In this document: piece after piece, positions 1 to 7,640 of the stretch | Position numbering within the stretch: position 1 is the first letter of the stretch | Layout of the letters: each line of letters starts with the position of its first letter | Assembly (NCBI GenBank): GCA_964626405.1 | Contig: CAZVFE010000011.1 | Location: 1-32,020 of the forward strand | From: CAZVFE01 sp964626405 | Lineage (GTDB): Bacteria > Bacteroidota > Bacteroidia > Cytophagales > Spirosomataceae | DNA length: 32,020 nucleotides | Reading direction: 5' to 3' | The notes under the pieces: model-generated | What the model saw: only the letters and a program-made list of their open reading frames with translations | Told to the model about the DNA's origin: nothing | The model's database searches: none | Program-made: the position numbers and the translations under genes

Positions 1-440
1 GCATTGTCAATTTTAATATTACCAATTACTTCAACCATTTTTGCAACTTGTTCTTTGGAAGCGTTTCCATTTCCTGTAACAGATAATTTTATTTTTTTCG
101 GCTCATATTCGGTTACTGATATTTTTTTATTGAAAGCTATTCCCATGGTTAGTCCTTGAACCCTTCCCAATTTTAGCATGGATTGAATATTTTTTCCAAA
201 AAATGGTGATTCAATTGCTATTTCGTCTGGTAAAAATTCATCAATTATCCCATTCAATCTTTCATGAATTTTGATGAATTTTTCTCCCTGGGTTGCATAT
301 TTTTTTAGATTTAAAACACCATATTGAAGAATAGTTAAATTTTTTCCATTAATTTTGATTAGGCCATAACCTAGAATATTGGTTCCTGGGTCAATTCCTA
401 GGATAATTTTTTCCGCTTTATTTTGTTTGAATTCGTTCAT
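1..440 (-). CDS. ruvC: Crossover junction endodeoxyribonuclease RuvC, 3' part cut by window edge
   Basis: RuvC is the Holliday-junction resolvase that works with RuvAB to cut recombination intermediates in the cytoplasm. About 146 codons are present; the C-terminal part lies beyond base 1. Visible motifs are IILGIDPGTNILGYG near the start (catalytic Asp17), AIESPFFGKN (catalytic Glu77), and the segment SMLKLGRVQG. The two late acidic catalytic residues expected in the family are outside the window. The ATG at 438-440 is chosen because the conserved GIDPG motif follows at the usual distance. In-frame GTG and TTG codons lie 12-15 bp further upstream, so a slightly longer protein cannot be excluded. 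The start codon abuts that of the divergent deacetylase with no gap. Recognition is firm. Confidence 0.95.
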   Translation of the reverse strand, partial: MNEFKQNKAEKIILGIDPGTNILGYGLIKINGKNLTILQYGVLNLKKYATQGEKFIKIHERLNGIIDEFLPDEIAIESPFFGKNIQSMLKLGRVQGLTMGIAFNKKISVTEYEPKKIKLSVTGNGNASKEQVAKMVEVIGNIKIDN

Positions 441-1073
441 ATGATATTCCACCAAATACCGCCTTTCATACCAAAAATTTTTCCAAAATTTATCTGGGAA
501 AAGCCAAGTTTTACCTCAAATATAAAAACAATTTATTTAACATTTGATGATGGACCTACTCCAGAGGTTACAGATTTTGTATTAAATCAATTAAATCAAT
601 TTGAGGCAAAGGCTAGTTTTTTTTGTATAGGCAAAAATATCCAAGAAAATCCAGAGATATTTGAGAGAATAATTCAAAATAAACATAGTATTGGAAATCA
701 TACATTCAATCATTTAAATGCATTTAAATTTCCTAAACAGACCTATGAAGAGAATTTTTTTAAATGTGAAAAAGAAATTCAAAAATTCAATGTTCAATCC
801 ATAGGTTTTCGTCCACCCTATGGTAGATTTACTCCGTATATTTATCAGGAATTAATTCATCATAAGCCAATAATAATGTGGTCAGTTTTAACGGGAGATT
901 ATGATAAAGCTCTAAATCCTTTAAAAGCTTATGAAAAAATTATTAAGAATTTAAAAGATGGAGATATTATTGTCTTTCATGATTCCGTAAAGGCTTATAA
1001 AAATTTATCCGTAATTTTACCCAAAATTTTAGCCTTTGGAAAGGATAATTCCTTCCAATTTAAAGCATTATGA
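441..1073 (+). CDS. Polysaccharide deacetylase (NodB homology domain)
   Basis: This is a 210-residue carbohydrate esterase family 4 protein, predicted to remove N-acetyl groups from a glycan by metal-dependent hydrolysis. All five NodB motifs are visible: TFDDGP at 34-39 (Asp36, Asp37), the metal-binding HxxxH at His87 and His91, RPPYGR, the Trp and Asp of MWSVLTGDY, and IIVFHDS near the C-terminus. No signal peptide is evident: the N-terminus (IFHQIPPFIPKIFP) is short and Pro-rich, so location is uncertain. ATG at 441 is preferred over the in-frame TTG at 423, which would run into the ruvC start. The stop overlaps the next gene's start as ATGA, suggesting translational coupling to the TatD gene. 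The substrate (peptidoglycan or another polysaccharide) cannot be read from sequence. Confidence 0.9.
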   Translation: MIFHQIPPFIPKIFPKFIWEKPSFTSNIKTIYLTFDDGPTPEVTDFVLNQLNQFEAKASFFCIGKNIQENPEIFERIIQNKHSIGNHTFNHLNAFKFPKQTYEENFFKCEKEIQKFNVQSIGFRPPYGRFTPYIYQELIHHKPIIMWSVLTGDYDKALNPLKAYEKIIKNLKDGDIIVFHDSVKAYKNLSVILPKILAFGKDNSFQFKAL

Positions 1074-1846
1074 TCGATACCCACGCACATTTATATGATG
1101 AATCCTTTAAAGGAGAAATTGATTTAACTATTAAGGAAATTAAAGATTCAGGAGTAGAACAAGTTTGGTTACCTAATTGTGATTCTGAAACCTGGCCAGA
1201 TCTTTGGAATTTATATCAAGGAAATAAGGAGTTTTTAAGGCCAATGGTTGGCCTACATCCTACTTATGTAAAGGAAAACTACCAATCGGAATTGTCTTTT
1301 GTTGAAGCAACTTTGGAAGAATTTCGTCCAGAAATTTTGGCTATTGGCGAAATCGGATTGGATTATTATTGGGATACAAGTTTTAAAAATGAGCAAATTG
1401 AGGCATTTGAAATTCAATCTAATTGGGCGATAGAACATCATTTATGGATTGATATTCATTGTAGGAAAGCCTATTCAGATCTAATTCATATACTTTCAAA
1501 GTCAGAATTTAATCAATTGTTCGGAATTTGTCATTGTTTTTCTGGAGATTATAGAGAAGCACATAAATTAGTAGATTTGGGTTATTATTTAGGAATTGGC
1601 GGGGTGATTACTTTCAAAAATACTAAATTGTTTGAATCTATTAAGGATATTCCTTTAAATAGAATTTTACTAGAAACAGATGCACCTTATTTAAGTCCAG
1701 ACCCCTATCGCGGAAAACAAAACAATCCAAAATATATTCCTTTAATTGCTCATAAACTTGCAGAATTATATAAGGTAGATATTGAGGAAATTATTGCAAC
1801 TACCAACAATAATGCATCTATTTTGAGGAATTATTCAGCTTATTAA
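1070..1846 (+). CDS. tatD: TatD-family metal-dependent hydrolase / DNase
   Basis: The 258-residue protein has the complete TatD signature: the metal-binding HAH at residues 5-7, EIGLDYYW with metal ligand Glu94, a central His in DIHCRKAY, HCFSG, and ETDAPYLSP with Asp204 near the C-terminus. Family members are TIM-barrel hydrolases with Mg-dependent 3'-5' exonuclease activity, linked to DNA repair and quality control. Length matches the family (about 255-265). It overlaps the upstream deacetylase by 4 bases (ATGA), so the two are probably co-translated. Its last 29 bases overlap the 3' end of the convergent ABC ATPase gene. The symbol is used in the family sense, since paralogues such as YcfH share all these motifs. 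Confidence 0.9.
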   Translation: MIDTHAHLYDESFKGEIDLTIKEIKDSGVEQVWLPNCDSETWPDLWNLYQGNKEFLRPMVGLHPTYVKENYQSELSFVEATLEEFRPEILAIGEIGLDYYWDTSFKNEQIEAFEIQSNWAIEHHLWIDIHCRKAYSDLIHILSKSEFNQLFGICHCFSGDYREAHKLVDLGYYLGIGGVITFKNTKLFESIKDIPLNRILLETDAPYLSPDPYRGKQNNPKYIPLIAHKLAELYKVDIEEIIATTNNNASILRNYSAY

Positions 1847-2579
1847 TTAAAGGGATTATTTCTTCGTACCATTGAACCATTTCAACGATTTTAGATTGGA
1901 CAATAGGATTTTTCGATTCAATTAATTTTTCAATATTACCCTGTCCTACAATTTTTCCATTGTGCATAATTCCAATGCGGTCACTCCATTTCAATACATC
2001 CCCCATTTCATGGGAAATTAATAAACAAGGAATATTCAAATCTTTCACCAAATGAATAATCAAGGAACTTAACTCCTTTTTTTGTCCTGGATCAAGCTGA
2101 GAAAAAGGTTCATCCAAAACCAGGCATTCAATGGGTCTTGAAACGACCTCCAAGATTGCCAATTTCTGACGCTCTCCTCCAGATAAAGATTGTATTTTCG
2201 TATTTAAAAGGCTTTTAAGCTTAAATTCTTTAATAGCTTTTTGAATTTTTTTCTCTTGAATTAGAATTTTTTCAAATTGATAGACATATTTAAGAAATTC
2301 TAAAACAGTATGATGGGGATTAAAAATTAAACTTTGGGGCACATATCCAAATTCATCGTAAAACTTCATCAAACCTTCCTTAAAAATTTCTTTCCCATTT
2401 ATGTTTAACTCGAAGTCTGTATAGGGAGTTTTTCCTACCATAATTTTTGCTAAACTACTTTTACCCGACCCTGAACGACCAATTAGAGAAAAAATTTCCC
2501 CATTTTTAATTCTTAAATTTATTCCAGAAATGGAAAAATTATTATTAATTTTATACGAATCTATTTTAATTTTTAACAT
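1818..2579 (-). CDS. ABC transporter ATP-binding protein (orphan)
   Basis: This 253-residue nucleotide-binding subunit has a full motif set: Walker A GRSGSGKS at 34-41, Q-loop Gln82, signature LSGGERQ at 132-138, Walker B CLVLDEP ending at Glu157, D-loop Asp163 and H-loop His190. It should therefore hydrolyse ATP and drive a membrane partner. No permease or binding protein adjoins it, so the substrate is unknown. The last 40 or so residues are a hydrophilic extension after the core. The start codon is only 15 bp from that of the divergent xylulokinase, and the 3' end overlaps the TatD gene by 29 bp, so it is boxed in without its own intergenic space. A separate MacB-type permease lies at 6313-7551, but nothing in the sequence ties the two together. 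Confidence 0.88.
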   Translation of the reverse strand: MLKIKIDSYKINNNFSISGINLRIKNGEIFSLIGRSGSGKSSLAKIMVGKTPYTDFELNINGKEIFKEGLMKFYDEFGYVPQSLIFNPHHTVLEFLKYVYQFEKILIQEKKIQKAIKEFKLKSLLNTKIQSLSGGERQKLAILEVVSRPIECLVLDEPFSQLDPGQKKELSSLIIHLVKDLNIPCLLISHEMGDVLKWSDRIGIMHNGKIVGQGNIEKLIESKNPIVQSKIVEMVQWYEEIIPLINKLNNSSK

Positions 2580-2594
2580 CTAAACCTAAATAAT

Positions 2595-4076
2595 ATGCTT
2601 TTATGTGGAATCGACCTAGGTACATCCTCCATTAAAGTTAGTATAGTTAATGCTTCTAACCAAAAACTTGTACATAGTGTTTCCTATCCAGACAAAGAAA
2701 ATGAAATAATTTCTCCGGAAGTTGGTTGGGCAGAACAAGATCCTAACCATTGGTGGTATTGCATAAAAGAAGGCATAAAAAGAGCAAATTCCTCTGGAAA
2801 ATATAATCCTCAAGATATATTATCTATTGGTATTTCTTATCAAATGCATGGTTTAGTTCTTGTAGATAAAAATAATGAAGTTTTAAGGAATTCGATTATT
2901 TGGTGTGATTCGAGAGCTTCGAAATATGGGGAGAAAATGACTTCAGATTTAGGAGAAGAATTTTGTTTATCACATTTATTGAATTCGCCTGGAAATTTTA
3001 CTGCTTCTAAATTAGCTTGGGTAAAAGAAAATCAACCCGAATTGTTTGAAAGAATTAAATATGTACTATTACCTGGAGATTTCATTTCATATAAATTTAC
3101 TGGGGAATATACAACGAGTTCCTCTGCCCTTTCTGAAGGTATTTTATGGGATTTTAAAAATAATTCAATTTCAAATGAATTGTTGGATCAGGCAGGTTTC
3201 TCAAAAAATATTTTTCCTCCTATTTATCCTGTATTTAGTAATCATGGGAATTTAAGTACATCAATTGCCCAAGAATTAGGCTTAACCACTAAAGTGGTAA
3301 TAGGATATAAAGCTGGAGATCAACCAAACAATGCGCTTTCTTTAGGGGTTTTAAACCCCGGTGAAATTGCTACCACAGCAGGTACCTCGGGTGTAGTTTA
3401 TGGAGTTGCAGAAGAATTGAAATATGATAATCAACATAGAGTAAATTCCTTTGCCCATGTAAATCATTCAAATCAGCAAACAAGAATTGGTGTTTTAATG
3501 TGTATCAACGGCACAGGGATAATGAATCGTTGGGTTAAAGATACTTTTTTCCCTTCCAGTTCCTATCCGGATTTAAATAAATTAGCCTCCCAAAGCCCTA
3601 TTGGTTCAAAGGGAATTCAAGCTTATCCATTTGGAAATGGTTCGGAAAGAATCTTTTTAAATAAAACTATAGGAGCCCATTTAATGAATTTAGATTTGAA
3701 TAGGCACAAGAATAGCGATATTATTCGTGCTAGTCAGGAAGGCATTGCCTTTTCATTAGTATATGGAATGGAATTAATGGGAAATGCGGGGATTATTCCT
3801 AAAGAAATGCGTGCGGGTTTAGCAAATATGTATTTAAGCGAAGTATTTACTGAAACGATTGTAAATGCATCTGGTATACCTGTAAAATTGATGAATGCAG
3901 ATGGGGCTTTTGGGGCAGCATTAGGTTCAGGAGTAGCTATTTCAATTTTCAATTCTCCAGAGCAAGCAACAGAATCTATTGAAATAAATAAGATAGTTGA
4001 ACCTCAAAAAGACAATTTATCCGTAACTAAGGATGCATATAATAAATGGAAGGAAGAAATGAAAAAAATTATTTAA
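2595..4076 (+). CDS. xylB: Xylulokinase (FGGY carbohydrate kinase family)
   Basis: The protein is predicted to phosphorylate D-xylulose to xylulose-5-phosphate, feeding the pentose phosphate pathway. The 493-residue length fits the FGGY family. Visible motifs are GIDLGTSSIK at 5-14 (phosphate binding), SYQMHGLVLVD and WCDSRA (sugar pocket, as in XylB), AGDQPNNAL with the likely catalytic base Asp242, then TTAGTSG for ATP binding and NADGAFGAALG towards the C-terminus. No xylose isomerase, transporter or regulator lies beside it, so its sugar could be a pentulose from another route. The start is 15 bp from the divergent ABC ATPase start, and the stop overlaps the convergent epimerase-like gene by 8 bp. 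The xylulokinase call rests on motif similarity to XylB rather than GlpK or AraB. Confidence 0.87.
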   Translation: MLLCGIDLGTSSIKVSIVNASNQKLVHSVSYPDKENEIISPEVGWAEQDPNHWWYCIKEGIKRANSSGKYNPQDILSIGISYQMHGLVLVDKNNEVLRNSIIWCDSRASKYGEKMTSDLGEEFCLSHLLNSPGNFTASKLAWVKENQPELFERIKYVLLPGDFISYKFTGEYTTSSSALSEGILWDFKNNSISNELLDQAGFSKNIFPPIYPVFSNHGNLSTSIAQELGLTTKVVIGYKAGDQPNNALSLGVLNPGEIATTAGTSGVVYGVAEELKYDNQHRVNSFAHVNHSNQQTRIGVLMCINGTGIMNRWVKDTFFPSSSYPDLNKLASQSPIGSKGIQAYPFGNGSERIFLNKTIGAHLMNLDLNRHKNSDIIRASQEGIAFSLVYGMELMGNAGIIPKEMRAGLANMYLSEVFTETIVNASGIPVKLMNADGAFGAALGSGVAISIFNSPEQATESIEINKIVEPQKDNLSVTKDAYNKWKEEMKKII

Positions 4077-4734
4077 AGTTGGCTAATTCATTAATTCTTG
4101 AATTTTCAAAATGATTATCTCCAGGTTGTTTAAAAATAATATTTAACATTGCCTTTCCTAATTTGGTGGTAGTAGTAACATTTTTTGATAATTTAAATAA
4201 AGGAAAAAAAGGTTTAAGAATAATATAGGCTGTATTATATAATTTTGTTTTAGATTTTATGCCTTTTTCTGGAATAATAATTCCAGGCCTAAAAGCAAAA
4301 GAAGATTTAAATCCTTTATTTAAAATATAATTTTCAGTTTTCCCTTTAATTCTAGCCCACATTATTTTCCCTTTTTCAGAACTATCTGTTCCTGAGCCAG
4401 AAATATAGCTAAATTGAGAATTAGGGTTTAATTCATAAAGTTTGTCAGCAAATTCCTTAACAATATCGAAGGTAAGTTTATTAAATTCTGCTTCCTTTAA
4501 ACCAACAGAACTTACTCCCATGCAAAAAATACAGGCATCTATGTCATTTAATTCATCTTTAATTGATGAAATATTTTGAAAATCATCATGAATAATTTCT
4601 TTAATTTTAGGATGAACTATTCCAATACTTTTTCTATTTATCAATTTAATATGAGAAATTCGTTCATCAATTAATGCTTCTAATAAGACTCCTTTACCTA
4701 CCATTCCGGTGGTGCCTGTAATTAATATATTCAT
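4069..4734 (-). CDS. NAD(P)-binding epimerase-like protein (atypical SDR)
   Basis: This 221-residue protein begins with a Rossmann dinucleotide fold, ITGTTGMVGKG (GxxGxxG at Gly7, Gly10, Gly13), and shows the SDR-like ACIFCMGVSSVG and FSYISGSG strands. At the catalytic YxxxK position it has Trp126 with Lys130 (MWARIKGK), so the usual proton-donating Tyr is missing. This resembles atypical SDRs of the TIP30/NAD-dependent epimerase type. Such proteins may bind NADPH without classical dehydrogenase chemistry. It lies 12 bp downstream of rmuC on the same strand, so it is probably in the same transcript, and overlaps the 3' end of the convergent xylulokinase by 8 bp. Substrate unknown. Confidence 0.75.
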   Translation of the reverse strand: MNILITGTTGMVGKGVLLEALIDERISHIKLINRKSIGIVHPKIKEIIHDDFQNISSIKDELNDIDACIFCMGVSSVGLKEAEFNKLTFDIVKEFADKLYELNPNSQFSYISGSGTDSSEKGKIMWARIKGKTENYILNKGFKSSFAFRPGIIIPEKGIKSKTKLYNTAYIILKPFFPLFKLSKNVTTTTKLGKAMLNIIFKQPGDNHFENSRINELANFK

Positions 4735-4746
4735 TTTAAAACTTTT

Positions 4747-6093
4747 TTATTCCTCTGAAGTATCAAATTCCTCTTCTTCCTCTAATTCAATGGTTCCCTC
4801 CAATAATTCAACACTTTGAGATGTAGGTAATTCTTCCACTTTTTTTAATTTAGATAACATCATTTTCGATCTTGTTCCTACTAAATTATCCAGTTCTTTA
4901 TTTGCTTCACTAATTTTTTTCTGAGCTTTTTCTAAAACACCACTAAATTTACCAAATTCAGATTTCACAGCCCCTAATATTTGCCATACTTCACTACTTC
5001 TTTTTTGTATCGCTAAGGTTTTAAAGCCCATTTGAAGACTATTTAGCATAGCTGCAAGTGTCGTAGGTCCTGTAATAATAATTTTATATTCTCTTTGAAG
5101 GGTGGCCACTAATTCAGGTTGTCTTACAACTTCTGCAAATAATCCTTCAATAGGTAAAAACATGATACCAAAATCTGTGGTATGAGGTGGATCTATATAT
5201 TTATCCCTTATATCTTTGGCGAATTTTTTGATGCTTTGCGCCAAGGATTTATTTGCGTTTTCAATTCCAACAGTATCTCCAACTTCATAAGCTGTTTGTA
5301 ATCTTACATAGTCTTCTTGAGGGAATTTTGCATCTATAGGTAAATAAATCTCCTTTCCTTGGTCATCCTTTCCTGGAAGTTTAATGGCAAATTCAACATG
5401 ATCATTCGAACCTTGTTTGGTTTTTACGTTCATTTCATATTGTTCAGGCGCCATTATTTGTTCTAAAATATTTCCCAATTGAATTTCACCTAATACCCCA
5501 CGCGTTTTTACATTACTTAAAACCTTTTTCAGATCGCCTACACCATTGGCTAAATTCTGCATCTCCCCTAAACCTTTTTGAACTGCCTCTAATCTTTCAC
5601 TGACAATTTTAAAGGATTGCCCTAATCTTTCCTCAAGGGTTTTATGCAATTTTTCATCTACTGTTTCTCTCATTTTCTCCAATCTTTGTTCAGTAGATTT
5701 GACTAAATCATCTTGTTTGGTGGCCATTGCATCAAATTTTTGCTTTTGAAGTTCATTGAACTCCCGAACATTCTGAGAAAATATTTCACCAAAGTTTTTC
5801 AAAGAGACCGTCAGTTCCTCTCTATTTTCCTTTGCATTCTTATTTAATCCCTCACTAATTTGATTAAGTTTTTCTTCTAATTTTTGAGTTAATTTATCCA
5901 AACCGGCAGAAAGCTCTTCTCTATTTTCTTTTAATGCGGAAGAAAGTTCGATTCGATTTTCTTTTAATTCCGTTTGCAATAAGGCTCTCATCCCATCTAT
6001 AATGGATTCAGGATTATTTTTTTGACCTTTTACATATAAAAGTATTAAGACTATAAGGCAAACGCCGATAAGAAATAAAGTAATAATTTCCAT
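4747..6093 (-). CDS. rmuC: DNA recombination protein RmuC
   Basis: The 448-residue protein has an N-terminal membrane anchor (about residues 3-22, ITLFLIGVCLIVLILLYV). A long charged coiled coil follows (about 30-200) with repeated KENREEL-like heptads. The conserved RmuC nuclease-like domain spans about 200-400, with TRGVLGEIQLGNILE, LPIDAKFPQEDY, FGIMFLPIEGLFAEV and GPTTLAAMLNSLQMGF visible. The C-terminus is a Glu-rich acidic tail. RmuC is reported to limit inversions and recombination at short repeats. The gene lies downstream of a tRNA-Leu terminator and 12 bp upstream of the epimerase-like gene. I see no TAnnTTTG box between the terminator and its ATG, so read-through from the tRNA or an unrecognised promoter must supply transcription. 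Confidence 0.93.
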   Translation of the reverse strand: MEIITLFLIGVCLIVLILLYVKGQKNNPESIIDGMRALLQTELKENRIELSSALKENREELSAGLDKLTQKLEEKLNQISEGLNKNAKENREELTVSLKNFGEIFSQNVREFNELQKQKFDAMATKQDDLVKSTEQRLEKMRETVDEKLHKTLEERLGQSFKIVSERLEAVQKGLGEMQNLANGVGDLKKVLSNVKTRGVLGEIQLGNILEQIMAPEQYEMNVKTKQGSNDHVEFAIKLPGKDDQGKEIYLPIDAKFPQEDYVRLQTAYEVGDTVGIENANKSLAQSIKKFAKDIRDKYIDPPHTTDFGIMFLPIEGLFAEVVRQPELVATLQREYKIIITGPTTLAAMLNSLQMGFKTLAIQKRSSEVWQILGAVKSEFGKFSGVLEKAQKKISEANKELDNLVGTRSKMMLSKLKKVEELPTSQSVELLEGTIELEEEEEFDTSEE

Positions 6094-6128
6094 ATAATTT
6101 TAATTAGTGTGATTGTATAAATTTAGGC

Positions 6129-6170
6129 AAAAAAAATCGGGAATAGAACTAAAATTTAGTTTATTCCCGA
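6129..6170 (-). terminator. Intrinsic terminator after tRNA-Leu
   Basis: On the minus strand a hairpin with outer arms TCGGGAATA and TATTCCCGA (6137-6170) continues inwards through an AACTAA/TTAGTT stem with a one-base bulge. It is followed directly by eight T residues (6129-6136). It starts 4 bp after the tRNA 3' end, a position expected for a rho-independent terminator of the tRNA transcript. It also separates the tRNA from rmuC. Confidence 0.85.
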
Positions 6171-6173
6171 CTG

Positions 6174-6257
6174 TACCCAGAGCCGGAGTCGAACCGGCAC
6201 GGGATTGCTCCCACGGGTGTTTGAGACCAGCGCGTCTACCAATTCCGCCATCTGGGC
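6174..6257 (-). tRNA. tRNA-Leu(CAA)
   Basis: The 84-nt minus-strand sequence folds as a class II tRNA. The acceptor stem is GCCCAGA with TCTGGGT (G1-U72 wobble), the D arm is GCGG-AATTGGTAGA-CGC, and the anticodon loop CTCAAAC carries CAA, reading TTG codons as Leu. A long variable arm has GGGA-GCAA-TCCC, and the T arm is GCCGG-TTCGACT-CCGGC. CCA is not encoded. The anticodon stem (CTGGT with ACCCG) has one U-C mismatch at 28-42. It has its own promoter and terminator. Confidence 0.95.
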
Positions 6258-6274
6258 ATGGCAATTTTGAGATG

Positions 6275-6305
6275 CAAATGTAATGGTAAATAATTAATTT
6301 ACCAA
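6275..6305 (-). promoter_or_regulatory. Bacteroidota-type promoter of tRNA-Leu, with internal dyad
   Basis: On the minus strand the -7 box TACATTTG (6282 to 6275) matches the Bacteroidota consensus TAnnTTTG exactly. TTG of a -33 element (6305 to 6303) lies 20 bp upstream, inside the known spacing. Initiation would fall near 6268, about 10 nt before the tRNA. The spacer contains a perfect inverted repeat, TGGTAAAT (6284-6291) and ATTTACCA (6297-6304) around AATTA. The dyad could alternatively act as a weak 3' hairpin for the upstream permease gene, which ends at 6313. Confidence 0.6.
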
Positions 6306-6312
6306 GAATTAT

Positions 6313-7551
6313 TTATTCGTATCGTAAAGATTCTACGGGGTCAAGGGCTGCTGCTTTTTTGGCAGGATAAATTCCAGAAAATAAACCTACTAAAACACAG
6401 ACAATTAAGCCCAATATCATCCAATCCCACGGAATTATAAAACTCGAATTTCCTTCACTTATTCCAGAGGCGATAAGATTACCTATAGGAATAGCAAATA
6501 TAAATCCACCAAGTGCTCCAATGATACAGATAATGATAGCTTCTATTAAAAATTGAAAAAGAATTTTATTCGGTGTGGCCCCTAAAGACTTTCTAATACC
6601 GATTTCTCTTGTTCTTTCAGTTACAGACACCATCATTATATTCATTAGGGCTATTGATGCACCTAATAAAGTAACAAAACCAATGATATAACCCCCTATT
6701 CTTAAACCTCCAGTGATTGACTCAAAACTTTCAGCTACTGCATCTGCTTTTTCAAGAATAAATGAATCCTCCTCTCCTATTTTATCCATTCTAACCATTC
6801 GCATGACTCCTCTTGCTTCTTCCATAAAATCATCCAGAGAGGTTATATTTTCGGAGGAAGTTGTAATATCAAAAGTTAAAGTTCTTCCCGCAGCTAAATT
6901 TCTTCCTGTTTCTAAAGGTACCCAAACAACTCGGTCATTTCCTCCGCCCATGGTATTCCCCTTCTTTTCCAATATACCGATAACCTTTAAATTTAAACCA
7001 CTTACACTTATTTCTTTATCCAATGGAGATTTACCATTAAAAATTTCTGTAACAATGTCCTGACCAAGTATACAAACTGTACGACTATTTTCAATTTCAC
7101 TTCGATTAAAATATCTGCCTTCACCTATTTTAAACCCCTTAATTGAAAGATATTTATCATCTACTCCATAAATAGAGGTATTAGGATTGGTTTTATTTGA
7201 TTCAAATTTAACAATTGCACTTCCTGTTACCCTTGAACTCAAAGTAACATTCCCTTTTTTAGAAAATTCTTGCTTATATCGCTTGGCTTGATGGTATGAA
7301 ATCTCAGGAAATCTCTTTCTTTGTCGACCATTATTCCGCATATCTCTAGGTTCTTGGTTTCTTATATCGAATGAATTTGCTCCTAAACTAGAAAAAGAAT
7401 TATTTACAGAACTTTGAATTCCATCTATTGCAGTTAATATTCCAACTAAAGAGGTTATTCCAAAAGAAATAATTAATGCGGTAAGAACTGTTCTTAATTT
7501 ATTTCCTTTTATCGATCGAATACCTTCTAATATATTTTCTTTAATATTCAT
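6313..7551 (-). CDS. ABC transporter permease, MacB/FtsX type
   Basis: This 412-residue protein has the MacB layout. A cytoplasmic N-terminus leads into a first membrane helix (about residues 20-45, LRTVLTALIISFGITSLVGI). A large periplasmic MacB-PCD domain follows (about 50-285), with motifs such as VCILGQDIVTEIF. Three helices in an FtsX-like C-terminal domain come last, with the conserved SVTERTREIGIRKSLGATP loop and GIYPAKKAAALDPVESLRYE at the end. Family members are mechanotransmission permeases that drive efflux or lipoprotein/peptide extrusion with an ATPase and often an adaptor. No ATPase or membrane-fusion protein adjoins it here. Neighbours are an unknown membrane protein upstream (89 bp gap) and tRNA-Leu downstream. 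Substrate unknown. Confidence 0.9.
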   Translation of the reverse strand: MNIKENILEGIRSIKGNKLRTVLTALIISFGITSLVGILTAIDGIQSSVNNSFSSLGANSFDIRNQEPRDMRNNGRQRKRFPEISYHQAKRYKQEFSKKGNVTLSSRVTGSAIVKFESNKTNPNTSIYGVDDKYLSIKGFKIGEGRYFNRSEIENSRTVCILGQDIVTEIFNGKSPLDKEISVSGLNLKVIGILEKKGNTMGGGNDRVVWVPLETGRNLAAGRTLTFDITTSSENITSLDDFMEEARGVMRMVRMDKIGEEDSFILEKADAVAESFESITGGLRIGGYIIGFVTLLGASIALMNIMMVSVTERTREIGIRKSLGATPNKILFQFLIEAIIICIIGALGGFIFAIPIGNLIASGISEGNSSFIIPWDWMILGLIVCVLVGLFSGIYPAKKAAALDPVESLRYE

Positions 7552-7640
7552 TTACAGAAATTATTTTGATTAAGCAATTTATAAAGGATAAACAAGAAAA
7601 CTAAACCATACAAGTATAGAATCTGCCTTTAATCATAAAA

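Noticed and set aside
423..440. TTG at 423 as an earlier start of the deacetylase
   Set aside because: It adds six residues that are the complement of the ruvC start; ATG at 441 fits the family better.
6313..7551. Pairing of the MacB-type permease with the ABC ATPase at 1818-2579 as one transporter
   Set aside because: They are 3.7 kb apart in separate units, and the ATPase does not show MacB-specific features I can identify.
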